This document shows positions 40,631 through 47,683 of a stretch of 51,566 nt of DNA, piece by piece (the first letter of the stretch is position 1; the number at the start of each line of letters is the position of its first letter). The stretch is taken from positions 1 through 51,566 of IMG/VR virus record IMGVR_UViG_3300032560_000024. One strand, given 5' to 3'. The position numbers and the translations under genes were made by a program. Below the pieces are notes generated by a model. It was not told where the DNA came from. It did no database searches and saw nothing but the letters and a program-made list of their open reading frames with translations. This stretch comes from a virus.

Positions 40631-40857
40631 AAATCGATTCTACTTGTTTTTTGAGTTAAAAAGTTGAGGTCTTCAGCCTCCGTTTGGATTTTAGACCTCA
40701 ACTTTTCATTAGATTTTATAGCTTTGGCTATAGTTTCTATTTCGATTCCATTTTCTTCACAATAATGAATAGCTGCATCCATATAAGGGATCTTATATGT
40801 TTTAACTAGTCCATCTAAAATAACGCATAGATCTTTAATCTCAGGTAAAGACGACAT
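40627..40857 (-). CDS. gp33: late transcription coactivator gp33-like
   Basis: 76 residues. YMDAAIHYCEENGIEIETIA is the core that contacts the RNA polymerase flap in gp33-type proteins of T4-like phages; the C-terminus is short. Its presence supports reading TATAAATA motifs here as late promoters. One-base overlap with the gene upstream. Confidence 0.85.
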   Translation of the reverse strand: MSSLPEIKDLCVILDGLVKTYKIPYMDAAIHYCEENGIEIETIAKAIKSNEKLRSKIQTEAEDLNFLTQKTSRIDL

Positions 40858-41012
40858 TACTCAGACTCTTCTTCGTAATATTCTTTTAACTGATCATAAT
40901 CAATAAATCCCTCATTTTTTAAGAAATCTACAATAATATTTGCTTGGAATTTATTTAGGCGGGCGACTTTAACAAAATCAATCGCCAATTCATCATACAC
41001 GTTACTTGCCAT
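40857..41012 (-). CDS. small protein in the dsbA position
   Basis: 51 residues. ELAIDFVKVARLNKFQANII then an acidic tail (YYEEESE). It takes the place of T4 dsbA (next to gene 33) but is shorter; similarity is not clear. Stop overlaps the gp33 start. Confidence 0.6.
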   Translation of the reverse strand: MASNVYDELAIDFVKVARLNKFQANIIVDFLKNEGFIDYDQLKEYYEEESE

Positions 41013-41015
41013 TAT

Positions 41016-41462
41016 TTAAACCTTATAGAAAACTAACTGACCAATTCTTATAGCATATCTATGTTTGCATGTCAAGCGGGTTGATCTAAAAAATAATGAC
41101 CCGTTAGATGGATCATTTGTTTGACCATTATATACTCTTTCCGCTATTGGGATAACGCTTGCATACAATTTTCTGTCTCGTACTTTTGCATGTGTACAAA
41201 CCCATGAAAATTGGCAAGTGCGTTTTGTTCTTTGATGTATAACTGAGCAGGCGGAACTACCAAATCGGCCATCCCTAATCCTATTCATCACTGTAGTTGC
41301 AACTGCAATCTTGCCACGTTCGGGTTGGTTTCCAGCCTCAAAATATATGTTTTGTGCAAGGCAGTTAATTTCATTTTGATTATTTGCTGCATAGGCTACT
41401 GATGGAGCCATGGTAACGAAAGCTAGGGCAAATGTTAATCCTAGTGCGATTTTCTTTAACAT
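41016..41462 (-). CDS. SleB-like cell wall hydrolase with signal peptide
   Basis: 148 residues from ATG 41462, at the signal peptide start (cleavage after AYA, about residue 25). The mature part has CLAQNIYFEAGNQ (catalytic Glu), AVATTVMNRI, CQFSW and a C-terminal SLFFRS, the signature of SleB/hydrolase_2 peptidoglycan lytic enzymes. With a signal peptide it could be an exported endolysin. Transcribed behind the tRNA-Ala genes. Confidence 0.85.
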   Translation of the reverse strand: MLKKIALGLTFALAFVTMAPSVAYAANNQNEINCLAQNIYFEAGNQPERGKIAVATTVMNRIRDGRFGSSACSVIHQRTKRTCQFSWVCTHAKVRDRKLYASVIPIAERVYNGQTNDPSNGSLFFRSTRLTCKHRYAIRIGQLVFYKV

Positions 41463-41784
41463 TGTATTCTCTTGTCTAAACGACTTTGGCAATAAAATAA
41501 AGACTTAATAACGTATCTCAACGTATATCTTAAATTATGCTATAGAAGATACAATAAAGGATCTTCTTCATCCATTCCCCATTACTAGAAATGCAAAATC
41601 GTTTGGTTTCGTAGGTGTTTATATCCTAAAATATAAACGCTTTCTTAGCCATTAAGACTTGAAGCTTGTTGTAATGTTTCACAGAGGAAGATCCTCTAAT
41701 TTATATGACTGGCTTCCCGTATCCTGCCGTCATAACCTTATCTCTTCAGATACCCACAGCCAGATCCCCTCTAGGGAGATTGAT
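41463..41784 (-). other. gene-free, hairpin-rich stretch
   Basis: No ORF. On the minus strand several small helices are seen: CTGGCT/AGCCAG enclosing a TATCT/AGATA hairpin (about 41709-41765), AGAGGA/TCCTCT (41683-41698) and GTTTATA/TATAAAC (41618-41639). It is part of the tRNA-Ala transcript, perhaps a structured RNA or decayed tRNAs. See findings. Confidence 0.4.
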
Positions 41785-41841
41785 GAACAGCTTGTAGAAG
41801 TCGAATCTACCTTAATGCACTAGCTCCCACGAGCAAGCTGA
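41785..41841 (-). tRNA. truncated tRNA-like element
   Basis: CAGCTTG pairs with CAAGCTG (41834-41840 and 41788-41794), and a perfect T arm GTAGA-TTCGACT-TCTAC is present. Only about 23 bases separate acceptor and T arm, so the D and anticodon arms are not both possible, and CCA is not encoded. Probably a tRNA remnant. Confidence 0.35.
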
Positions 41842-41854
41842 ACCTATAAAACTT

Positions 41855-41925
41855 TGGTGGAGCTACGGGAAATCGAATCCCGGTTAGTAGACTGCCAGCC
41901 TGCCACCCGACCCATCGGTAGCCCC
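41855..41925 (-). tRNA. tRNA-Ala (anticodon GGC), short D arm
   Basis: The acceptor GGGGCTA/TAGCTCC contains G3-U70, the alanine identity pair. T arm CGGGA-TTCGATT-TCCCG; CCA encoded (41857-41855 on the minus strand). Best anticodon loop CTGGCAG (GGC) with one stem mismatch. The D arm is about five bases short, so it is unusual. Confidence 0.7.
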
Positions 41926-42016
41926 ATAATTTATTATTTTAAACCGCCCCATCCCTCAGATGGTTGGTGACTTTTATTGTTAATCCAACTGCCACTCATA
42001 TAAAATTCCTAAAAAT

Positions 42017-42092
42017 TGGTGGAGATGAGGAGGCTCGAACTCCTGACCTTAAGCTTGCAAAGCTTCTGCTCTCCCAACTGAGCTACATCCCC
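42017..42092 (-). tRNA. tRNA-Ala (anticodon UGC)
   Basis: The acceptor GGGGATG/CATCTCC has G3-U70; D stem GCTC/GAGC, anticodon loop TTTGCAA (TGC), T arm AGGAG-TTCGAGC-CTCCT and CCA encoded. Canonical length of 76 bases. Preceded by a near-consensus promoter. Confidence 0.93.
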
Positions 42093-42105
42093 ATTTACAT
42101 ATCTA

Positions 42106-42134
42106 TTTATAGAGTATAAAATTTAGACTGTCAA
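42106..42134 (-). promoter_or_regulatory. sigma70-like promoter of the tRNA-Ala transcript
   Basis: On the minus strand: TTGACA, 17 bases, TATAAA, about 14 bases ahead of tRNA-Ala(UGC). Confidence 0.8.
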
Positions 42135-42180
42135 CATCTAATAATCGATTCATCGTATATTATACACATTATAACTATGA

Positions 42181-42222
42181 AAAAGGTGGAATGCCCTCCA
42201 TCACAACGACATTCCACCTTTT
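42181..42222. terminator. bidirectional intrinsic terminator
   Basis: 13-bp stem AAAAGGTGGAATG/CATTCCACCTTTT around a 16-base loop. On the minus strand it ends the VWA-gene transcript and insulates the tRNA-Ala promoter. Confidence 0.8.
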
Positions 42223-42231
42223 ATTTATTGG

Positions 42232-42300
42232 TCTGACAATTCCTGATATCACATTTCAATATATCAGGCACAGACTGTATGGTTTGTATACCATAGCAAT
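42232..42300 (-). ncRNA. structured RNA element downstream of the VWA gene (candidate)
   Basis: GTCTG/CAGAC encloses CCTGATAT/ATATCAGG, next to a TATGGT/ACCATA hairpin, all between the VWA stop and its terminator. It would be transcribed as the 3' end of the VWA mRNA. No known family was recognised. Confidence 0.35.
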
Positions 42301-42307
42301 AAATTAT

Positions 42308-43711
42308 TCAATAAGAATAACGATCCGAAAGGACTGCCTTCTTCATGATACCTTCTGGTGTCATTCCAGACATATCTCCATCCAATATCGACTTCATAAT
42401 GGAAGGAGAAAATCCAGAGACAAGTGCAGTACCCTTTTCATCGAAACGAACAGGCACATTGTCAGAGGAATTCAAATTCCAAAAGATGACGTTAGGAGCT
42501 TCATATCCAGCTTCATGATACTTACGATGAATCATCTGGAATGCAGTATCATCATAATTCATACAGCAATTAAACTGCATATCGGAAAGGATCAGAAGAG
42601 CCTTAGGCATGTCTTCAGGTGGAACTCGATTAGAAACCGCTACTCGCAGAATTTCATTAAACGCCGAATGAAGATCAGTAGACATTTCCCAATGTGAACT
42701 TTCCATTTGGCGAAGCTTCTGAGAAAGAGTCCCCTTCAGATGTTCAAACTTAGGCTTGCTGCTAAAGGTCAAGAATAGATCCTTGAATGCTCCTGTATTC
42801 TTATCAGAAAGATACAAACCAAGAGATACTGCAACATCCAGACAAGAGATAGTAGAGCTACCTCCAACCTTAGAAGTCATAGACCCTGAAACATCAACCA
42901 ATGGTAGGGCCATTGCATCACCAACATAGTTTGGCAAAGCTTTCCATTGCTCATCAGCAAGAGAATTATCCCCATAACGAACGTTCTTAACAATGTCGTA
43001 AGGATAAACTGCTCCCGCATTTACCTTGACCTTAGGATCATCACCCTTCTTCAAGGCTTCCTTATAGGAAGTAAATGCATCAGGAGCATTCTTACCAAAT
43101 GCCTTAGAGTAACGAGACATTGCAAGTGAAGGAACGTGGCTAAAGTTGATGGTATCCCATTCCTTAGAACACATTTGAGTTTCTACAACCTTGGTAAGTT
43201 CTACAAGACGCTTACGATAGAACTTAGGACTCCATCCAAGATAGCTACGGAGTTCTACAGCAACCGCACCCTTACGAGGCATCCACTTTGCACATAGACC
43301 ATTTCCAGCCTCCAACGCCTTTGCAATCAAAGAAAATGCATATGCCTTAACTTCTACATCTTCAAAAATCAAAAGATCGTCCCAACGTCCAATTTCAGGG
43401 ACATTAACAAGAAGAGTAGTATCCAGAAGATCACTCTTGAAATTCTTTTCAATTAGCTTGAGAGCTTGACGGAACAGCTGGCGTTCACCTGCTCCACCAC
43501 GAACATCTCGTGCCCATTGGATGATACGAAGGGTAAGGTCACGATCTTCATGATATGCCTTAAGCAAATTTACCGAAATATCCTTACCACGGCTTGCACC
43601 GATCTTAAAAAATAGGTCAGTAGTATTGCTAAGAGTGGACTCCAACGCACTCATACCATTCTTGGTACGAGCTACTACAGGTGTATTCAAAACAGCATTC
43701 TTAAAAGACAT
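42308..43711 (-). CDS. VWA-domain protein, DUF2828/Ro60 (TROVE)-like
   Basis: 467 residues from ATG 43711 (GGAG upstream). N-terminal helical-repeat part begins MSFKNAVLNTPVVARTKNG and has RIIQWARDVRGGAGERQLF (about 65-83), as in TROVE/DUF2828 modules. The C-terminal VWA domain starts at about 270 with DVSGSMTS, the metal-site (MIDAS) motif, followed by ILSDMQF. Ro60-type proteins bind misfolded RNA and Y RNAs. It lies next to tRNA, tmRNA and a long untranslated leader. Codons suggest good expression. Confidence 0.82.
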   Translation of the reverse strand: MSFKNAVLNTPVVARTKNGMSALESTLSNTTDLFFKIGASRGKDISVNLLKAYHEDRDLTLRIIQWARDVRGGAGERQLFRQALKLIEKNFKSDLLDTTLLVNVPEIGRWDDLLIFEDVEVKAYAFSLIAKALEAGNGLCAKWMPRKGAVAVELRSYLGWSPKFYRKRLVELTKVVETQMCSKEWDTINFSHVPSLAMSRYSKAFGKNAPDAFTSYKEALKKGDDPKVKVNAGAVYPYDIVKNVRYGDNSLADEQWKALPNYVGDAMALPLVDVSGSMTSKVGGSSTISCLDVAVSLGLYLSDKNTGAFKDLFLTFSSKPKFEHLKGTLSQKLRQMESSHWEMSTDLHSAFNEILRVAVSNRVPPEDMPKALLILSDMQFNCCMNYDDTAFQMIHRKYHEAGYEAPNVIFWNLNSSDNVPVRFDEKGTALVSGFSPSIMKSILDGDMSGMTPEGIMKKAVLSDRYSY

Positions 43712-44324
43712 AATAATTCTCCATTTTCTACAGGTTAAGTGTGGACTGTTCATGTTCCACAAATTTTGCTATTATGAGAACATAATAGCATCGGTTTTGG
43801 TAAACTGATTAAATGCGGTAATTAACCTTTAATCAACGGGATCAACTTTTGCGTTTTTGATTACAAGTCAAATGCATAGTTGTTTGCTGAACTGATCCCA
43901 AATTTAATTTTTCAACAGGCTAGTTTTTGTTTTAAGGAGTTGAACCTTATCATTTTTGAATTGAAGTCAAAAACTTTACCGTTAAGTAAAATTGCTAAAC
44001 CTAGCCTTAAATTGATATATGCAGGATGCTATTTGATTTCGGATCTTACCTCTTCTTCTATTCGGAGAAGCCCTACTCCTAGTTTATGCTAGGCCACGAT
44101 ATACTCTTGAAAGAATATATCTTCCATAAAGAATCCAAATGGATTCGAGGTGCCCGAAGGCGCTAATGGTTTGCAGTAATCATCCTAATAATTACATTAA
44201 TGTAGAAGAAATAAGGAAACCCTCGAAAACTCTTCTACATTAAATTATACAGGCTCCGCTTTGGTCTTTTTTCACAGAAAGATTTTTTTGAGTTGCGGTA
44301 AGGAGCCTTAAACTCTATTTTCGT
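43712..44324 (-). ncRNA. long structured leader / candidate Y-RNA-like region
   Basis: About 600 bases without a gene, transcribed from the promoter at 44325. Hairpins on either strand's reading: AATGTAGAAG/CTTCTACATT (44200-44242), GGCTCC/GGAGCC (about 44251-44306), GAATCC/GGATTC (44131-44146), GATATA/TATATC (44097-44120), CCTAG/CTAGG (44078-44093), GGGATCA/TGATCCC (43838 and 43891 area). No tRNA could be closed. Its place ahead of a Ro60-like gene recalls bacterial Y RNAs; that is inference. Confidence 0.45.
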
Positions 44325-44353
44325 AATATACCAAACTTCATAATACATGTCAA
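44325..44353 (-). promoter_or_regulatory. sigma70-like promoter
   Basis: On the minus strand: TTGACA, 17 bases, TATATT, transcribing into the 600-base leader and the VWA gene. Confidence 0.75.
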
Positions 44354-44360
44354 GAAGTTT

Positions 44361-44687
44361 TTAATGTCTACCAAACTTTAGTAGATTGAAAGCCAGCAAT
44401 GCTCCTCGATTATCTTCATCAATCGGTGTAGTTGCAATGGATGTGATTTCGTCATTCAAATCTGGTTCAGAAAAGACTTCAAACCGAAAATTAAATTTAA
44501 TTAAAATTTCTGCCACGGCTTCTAGAGCTTCTCGATTTCTAACTCCGATCACTGTAAAATAAGTATTATCAGGATTAATAACCGACCCATATTCTACACC
44601 CAATTTAAGGGCAACATGTGATGTTTGTACCAATTGTTGCTCTGGGCTTATATCTTGTCGAGTAAAAAAGTAAACATATTTCTTCAT
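44361..44687 (-). CDS. PTH2-like protein (peptidyl-tRNA hydrolase fold candidate)
   Basis: 108 residues. YVYFFTRQDISPEQQLVQTSHVALKLG at the start, a strand FTVIGVRN, and PDLNDEITSIATTPI near the end correspond to the PTH2 order (basic strand, Q-x-x-HA helix, ...D/E-x-T-x-I-A-T). True PTH2 catalytic residues are not fully clear. Activity would be release of stalled peptidyl-tRNA or a related role; placement beside suppressor tRNA and tmRNA supports a translation link. Confidence 0.55.
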   Translation of the reverse strand: MKKYVYFFTRQDISPEQQLVQTSHVALKLGVEYGSVINPDNTYFTVIGVRNREALEAVAEILIKFNFRFEVFSEPDLNDEITSIATTPIDEDNRGALLAFNLLKFGRH

Positions 44688-45097
44688 GCAAATTCCTTTT
44701 CATAATCATTTTGTGCAAATTTAATAGATGTTTTAATAAATGAATCAAATAATGTCAAGTCATTTTCATCTAAAATATCAGATTTTTTGCACCCGAGGAT
44801 ATTACCTTCTCTTATTTTTACTTCATTTTCATCATTTAAAGTAAATGGGAAAGGTTTTCTATCCTTAAATTCGTCATATAATCCTCTAGCAGCATATTCA
44901 ACAGCAGAATAAGGATATTTTCTATGTGCAGCACCACGATTTCCCGCTGTGAATGCTTTCCTAATTAGGCCATGAAGTGCCTGTTCTTTATCAGATTTTG
45001 CCTTAATAGCTTTATAAATAACTAATGCCAACATATCGGCGTTTGTCAAGGACTTATTTTTAGCTTTGTTTTTAAATTCTGTAATAAAATTAATCAT
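44684..45097 (-). CDS. hypothetical protein
   Basis: 137 residues, SD AGGAG. Helical, basic N-terminal half (EFKNKAKNKSLTNADML), then RKAFTAGNRGAAHRKYPYSAVEYAARGLYDEF. No family recognised. Overlaps the PTH2-like gene by four bases, so the two are probably functionally tied. Confidence 0.65.
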   Translation of the reverse strand: MINFITEFKNKAKNKSLTNADMLALVIYKAIKAKSDKEQALHGLIRKAFTAGNRGAAHRKYPYSAVEYAARGLYDEFKDRKPFPFTLNDENEVKIREGNILGCKKSDILDENDLTLFDSFIKTSIKFAQNDYEKEFA

Positions 45098-45222
45098 TTG
45101 TATTCTCCTAAAATATATTCAACGTATTAAATTAAGTCAAAATATTTTAGGGAGGTTTAAGATCAATCTAGACAGTAGTTACCTTATCATTCATCATATT
45201 TCTCCTTATTGTTAGAAGTAAA

Positions 45223-45299
45223 TGGTGCCTTCTGTGGGATTCTAACCCACGACCAAAAGTGTTAGAAACTTCCGCTCTAACCGACTGAGCTAAGAAGGC
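45223..45299 (-). tRNA. tRNA with CUA anticodon (amber suppressor)
   Basis: Complete cloverleaf: acceptor GCCTTCT/AGAAGGC, D stem GCTC/GAGC, anticodon stem GAAGT/ACTTT (last pair G-U) enclosing TTCTAAC, so the anticodon is CTA, which reads UAG. T stem GTGGG/CCCAC; discriminator A; CCA encoded. The T loop is TTAGAAT, with A instead of the near-invariant C56. The amino acid cannot be read from the sequence with certainty. Confidence 0.85.
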
Positions 45300-45307
45300 A
45301 TTAAGTT

Positions 45308-45499
45308 TGGTAGACCTGGAGGGAATCGAACCCCCATCTAACCGTTATCCTTAAATATCAAAACTCACAATTACAAATAAGCTTTGATATTTAAGGATTA
45401 AACCATATAAAGGCATCTGTAACTAAATGCCTTTATATGGTGCTAGGGAAATGTTCCCCCCGAATGAGCGGCCAGCTCTAACCGTTGAGCTACAGGTCC
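45308..45499 (-). tRNA. tRNA-Met (CAT) interrupted in the anticodon loop
   Basis: The 5' half: acceptor GGACCTG, D arm GCTC-AACGGTTA-GAGC, stem GGCCG and loop start CTCAT. The 3' half: AA, stem CGGTT, T arm GGGGG-TTCGATT-CCCTC, acceptor CAGGTCT, A, CCA. Between CTCAT and AA lie 117 extra bases (45347-45463). Without them the gene is a normal 75-base tRNA with anticodon CAT. Whether the insert is removed is unknown. Confidence 0.8.
45347..45463 (-). repeat. insert of two perfect hairpins in tRNA-Met
   Basis: 45347-45362 pairs with 45383-45398 (16 bp, no mismatch) and 45402-45416 pairs with 45427-45441 (15 bp, no mismatch); a third small stem GGGAA/TTCCC lies at the 5' side of the insert. At 117 bases it is smaller than known group I introns. 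Confidence 0.8.
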
Positions 45500-45607
45500 A
45501 AAAATTTATTGCTGGGTATTCTGTTGATAGGAACCCGGCGAACCCCGGAGTCTTAGGCTGTTAAGCGAAGATCACCATATGTGCAATTGTCATTGTCATG
45601 TAAATAC

Positions 45608-45636
45608 TATATATGACAATTTATCTCACATGTCAA
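45608..45636 (-). promoter_or_regulatory. sigma70-like promoter for tRNA-Met and suppressor tRNA
   Basis: On the minus strand: TTGACA, 17 bases, TATATA. Between it and the tRNA-Met gene (45500-45600) I see no gene. Confidence 0.8.
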
Positions 45637-45649
45637 GAAGTTTTTTTAG

Positions 45650-45910
45650 AAAGAAGGTTTTCTGTTTCGAGGATAACCTACAACCCAAGTAAATCAAGCC
45701 GCTAGGGCAAAATCCACAATGTCGTTATCATTTGCGACATTTAAAGTTTTAGCCACTCGGCCAGCGAATCAGTCTCGGTATCCCTATTCCACGAAAATCG
45801 ATTCCCAATGTTCACCCCCGTCAATTATACTGACAGTCAGTATAAATGGTGGAGGTGCGGGGATTCGAACCCCGGTCTTTTCGTTTTTAATGTCAACTGT
45901 CATCAACTAA
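45650..45910 (-). ncRNA. ssrA: tmRNA, circularly permuted two-piece form
   Basis: The acceptor piece comes first (about 45910 to 45847): T arm CGGGG-TTCGAAT-CCCCG, CACCTCC, A, CCA. Then a palindromic spacer (TATACTGA/TCAGTATA). The coding piece starts at 45819 with GGGGGTG, which pairs with CACCTCC including the alanine-specific G3-U70 pair. Helix 2 joins TTTTCGT of the coding piece to ACGAAAA of the acceptor piece. The resume region TTTAAATGTC-GCA precedes the tag at 45735-45694. The 3' end near 45650 is estimated. Confidence 0.9.
45694..45735 (-). CDS. tmRNA proteolysis tag ANDNDIVDFALAA
   Basis: The resume codon GCA starts a 13-codon reading frame, ANDNDIVDFALAA, then TGA. ANDN starts are usual in alphaproteobacterial tags and ALAA is the recognition end for ClpXP-type proteases. 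Confidence 0.88.
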   Translation of the reverse strand, partial: ANDNDIVDFALAA

Positions 45911-45917
45911 TATGGTA

Positions 45918-45946
45918 TTTATACATTATCGAGAATAATATGTCAA
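45918..45946 (-). promoter_or_regulatory. sigma70-like promoter of the tmRNA (also TATAAATA)
   Basis: On the minus strand: TTGACA, 17 bases, TATAAATA. The -10 is at the same time an exact late motif, so early and late expression are both possible. Confidence 0.8.
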
Positions 45947-45953
45947 GATATTT

Positions 45954-46307
45954 TTAGTCATTAGCAGGAATACCTTTAAAATCAGCATGTGGAGGATCCT
46001 CATTTCTACCTATAACATATCGATAACCATTTTCAGTTTTGGTTACGGTTAATCCAACAATATTACAAAAATTAATTGCATCGGATTGAAATGGATGAAA
46101 ATATCCTTGGGATCCGACGATAAGACTTTTCAAAGCCTCCACAAAAAATACAATAAATGGAGCCATTTTAATCTTATCGACCTGAATCCCAGCAACATCG
46201 GTTAAATTAATCAAAACATCAGTAGCAAGAGAAGCCCCCATAGCAATTAACTCATTATACTTCTTTTCATTTTTGTAATGATTAAAATCTACAATATTCT
46301 CATTCAA
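45954..46307 (-). CDS. hypothetical protein
   Basis: 117 residues. The helical first half has SLATDVLINLTDVAGIQVDK; later VEALKSLIVGSQGYFHPFQ and a beta hairpin TVTKTENGYRYVIG. Not recognised. It follows the AAA+ gene on the same strand. Confidence 0.65.
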   Translation of the reverse strand: MNENIVDFNHYKNEKKYNELIAMGASLATDVLINLTDVAGIQVDKIKMAPFIVFFVEALKSLIVGSQGYFHPFQSDAINFCNIVGLTVTKTENGYRYVIGRNEDPPHADFKGIPAND

Positions 46308-46336
46308 ATTAATTATCCTCTATTATATTCGATTAT

Positions 46337-47467
46337 TTAAGCAATAAGAGAAAACCAATTCATTTGATTGTTAACCTTCTTGGTTGCAATCATCTTGACA
46401 TTACCAGATTGATATTCGAACGTTCCGGCTGTTGTATCACAATTTGTAATATCAGATGACTTAAATACAACACGACAATACTGTTCTTTATTAGAAGAAG
46501 TTTGTTCGCCCTCACCAATATCATTGTCTTCATCATCTGGTATATATGCCTTAGACACAACAGGAATATTAGAATAGAACGAAACACGAATATTTTCTTG
46601 TGTCAAAGGAGATTCCTTCAATTCTTCTGGATGAACTCGTTTAGTCATTAAGACATCATTCACAAATAGTTGCACAGTATACACGTTATGCTTATCATCC
46701 TGCGGACGAGCATTAATATACTTGATAGCTTCAAGCGGGGATTCATTAAATCTCTTACATTCTTCCACAATAGCCTTTAAAATATCAAAATTGAAACTTT
46801 TAAACAGAGACGCAAATCGACAAATTTGATCTGTGTGATCCTGAGTCAATTCATTATCATTACAATATTCAATGATAAATTGCTTTTCTAAACCTTCAAA
46901 TTCTAGGAAATAGTAAAACCTACCGGGACGATTACGCATATGCGAATCTATCTTGTATGGATCATTACATGAAACAACAAATAACTTCTTGGTAGGATAA
47001 ACTCCATCAAACAAAGTAAGGATTTTCCCTTGATGTTCAATAGGATAGATCTTTTCAAATTCATCAAAAATGATAATCGCCTGTTGGTCAATATCCTGAA
47101 TGAATTTATTGAATTCATCTCCTAGATAAGGCGCATTAACCAACAATGTAGGAATACCCTTTGAATATCCATGGATAGAAAGTTCTTTTGCAAGAAGAGT
47201 TTTACCAGAGCCTTTTTCACCAGAAAGCATTACGCCTGTCCCTGAAGGACGTTCATTAAAGGTATAAAGGATTCGTTCAACATCTTTAACAAGGTGCCCA
47301 TAATATTTAGGAAGACTTGTAAATTTATCAGTTTCCTCTAGAAAATAAGATCCAGATCGTTCATCAAATTTAACGATATAATTTCCGGCATCTAGCTTTT
47401 CTGAAATGTTAATAGCTGCCTCATCTGTCAGCTTGACAATGTTTCCATTACGAATATAATATGTCAT
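46337..47467 (-). CDS. AAA+ ATPase
   Basis: 376 residues. Walker A SGEKGSGKTLL (about 84-94), Walker B IIIFDEFEK (about 136-144), sensor 1 VVSCNDP (171-177) and arginine fingers in RNRPGRF (185-191). Typical of FtsH/Cdc48-like remodelling ATPases seen in T4-like phages. Residues 1-60 and the C-terminal 120 are accessory. The substrate is unknown. Confidence 0.88.
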   Translation of the reverse strand: MTYYIRNGNIVKLTDEAAINISEKLDAGNYIVKFDERSGSYFLEETDKFTSLPKYYGHLVKDVERILYTFNERPSGTGVMLSGEKGSGKTLLAKELSIHGYSKGIPTLLVNAPYLGDEFNKFIQDIDQQAIIIFDEFEKIYPIEHQGKILTLFDGVYPTKKLFVVSCNDPYKIDSHMRNRPGRFYYFLEFEGLEKQFIIEYCNDNELTQDHTDQICRFASLFKSFNFDILKAIVEECKRFNESPLEAIKYINARPQDDKHNVYTVQLFVNDVLMTKRVHPEELKESPLTQENIRVSFYSNIPVVSKAYIPDDEDNDIGEGEQTSSNKEQYCRVVFKSSDITNCDTTAGTFEYQSGNVKMIATKKVNNQMNWFSLIA

Positions 47468-47475
47468 AATAATCC

Positions 47476-47682
47476 TTAATATTTAATAATTAGTAGAATA
47501 CTTCTATAAATCCATTTAAGGATATGAACAGAAAATTTAATCCATGCTAGTGGCCATAGCACAATACATGCCATGATAAGTTCTGTATTGACTTTCCTAT
47601 CTTTGGAAAGTTCGATTTCCATCCCACATAAAATCCAACATGTAAGACCTACTCCAATAAGATATATTAAAACATTAACCAT
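47476..47682 (-). CDS. small membrane protein
   Basis: 68 residues. TM segments at about 2-19 and 34-62; Cys-containing. It lies one base after the following secreted gene's end. Role unknown. Confidence 0.6.
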   Translation of the reverse strand: MVNVLIYLIGVGLTCWILCGMEIELSKDRKVNTELIMACIVLWPLAWIKFSVHILKWIYRSILLIIKY

Positions 47683-47683
47683 A

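Noticed and set aside
45347-45463. Group I intron in tRNA-Met
   Set aside because: The position fits, but 117 bases made of two simple hairpins leave no room for the group I catalytic core that I would expect; kept as an unexplained insert.
45520-45600. Additional tRNA between tmRNA and tRNA-Met
   Set aside because: GC-rich pairs such as CCGG are present, but no T arm with A58 and no acceptor stem can be closed.
45719-45910. Plus-strand ORF of 63 codons with a GGAGIRTPVF segment
   Set aside because: It is the antisense of the tmRNA acceptor and coding pieces; such peptides are known artefacts of tRNA/tmRNA 3' ends.
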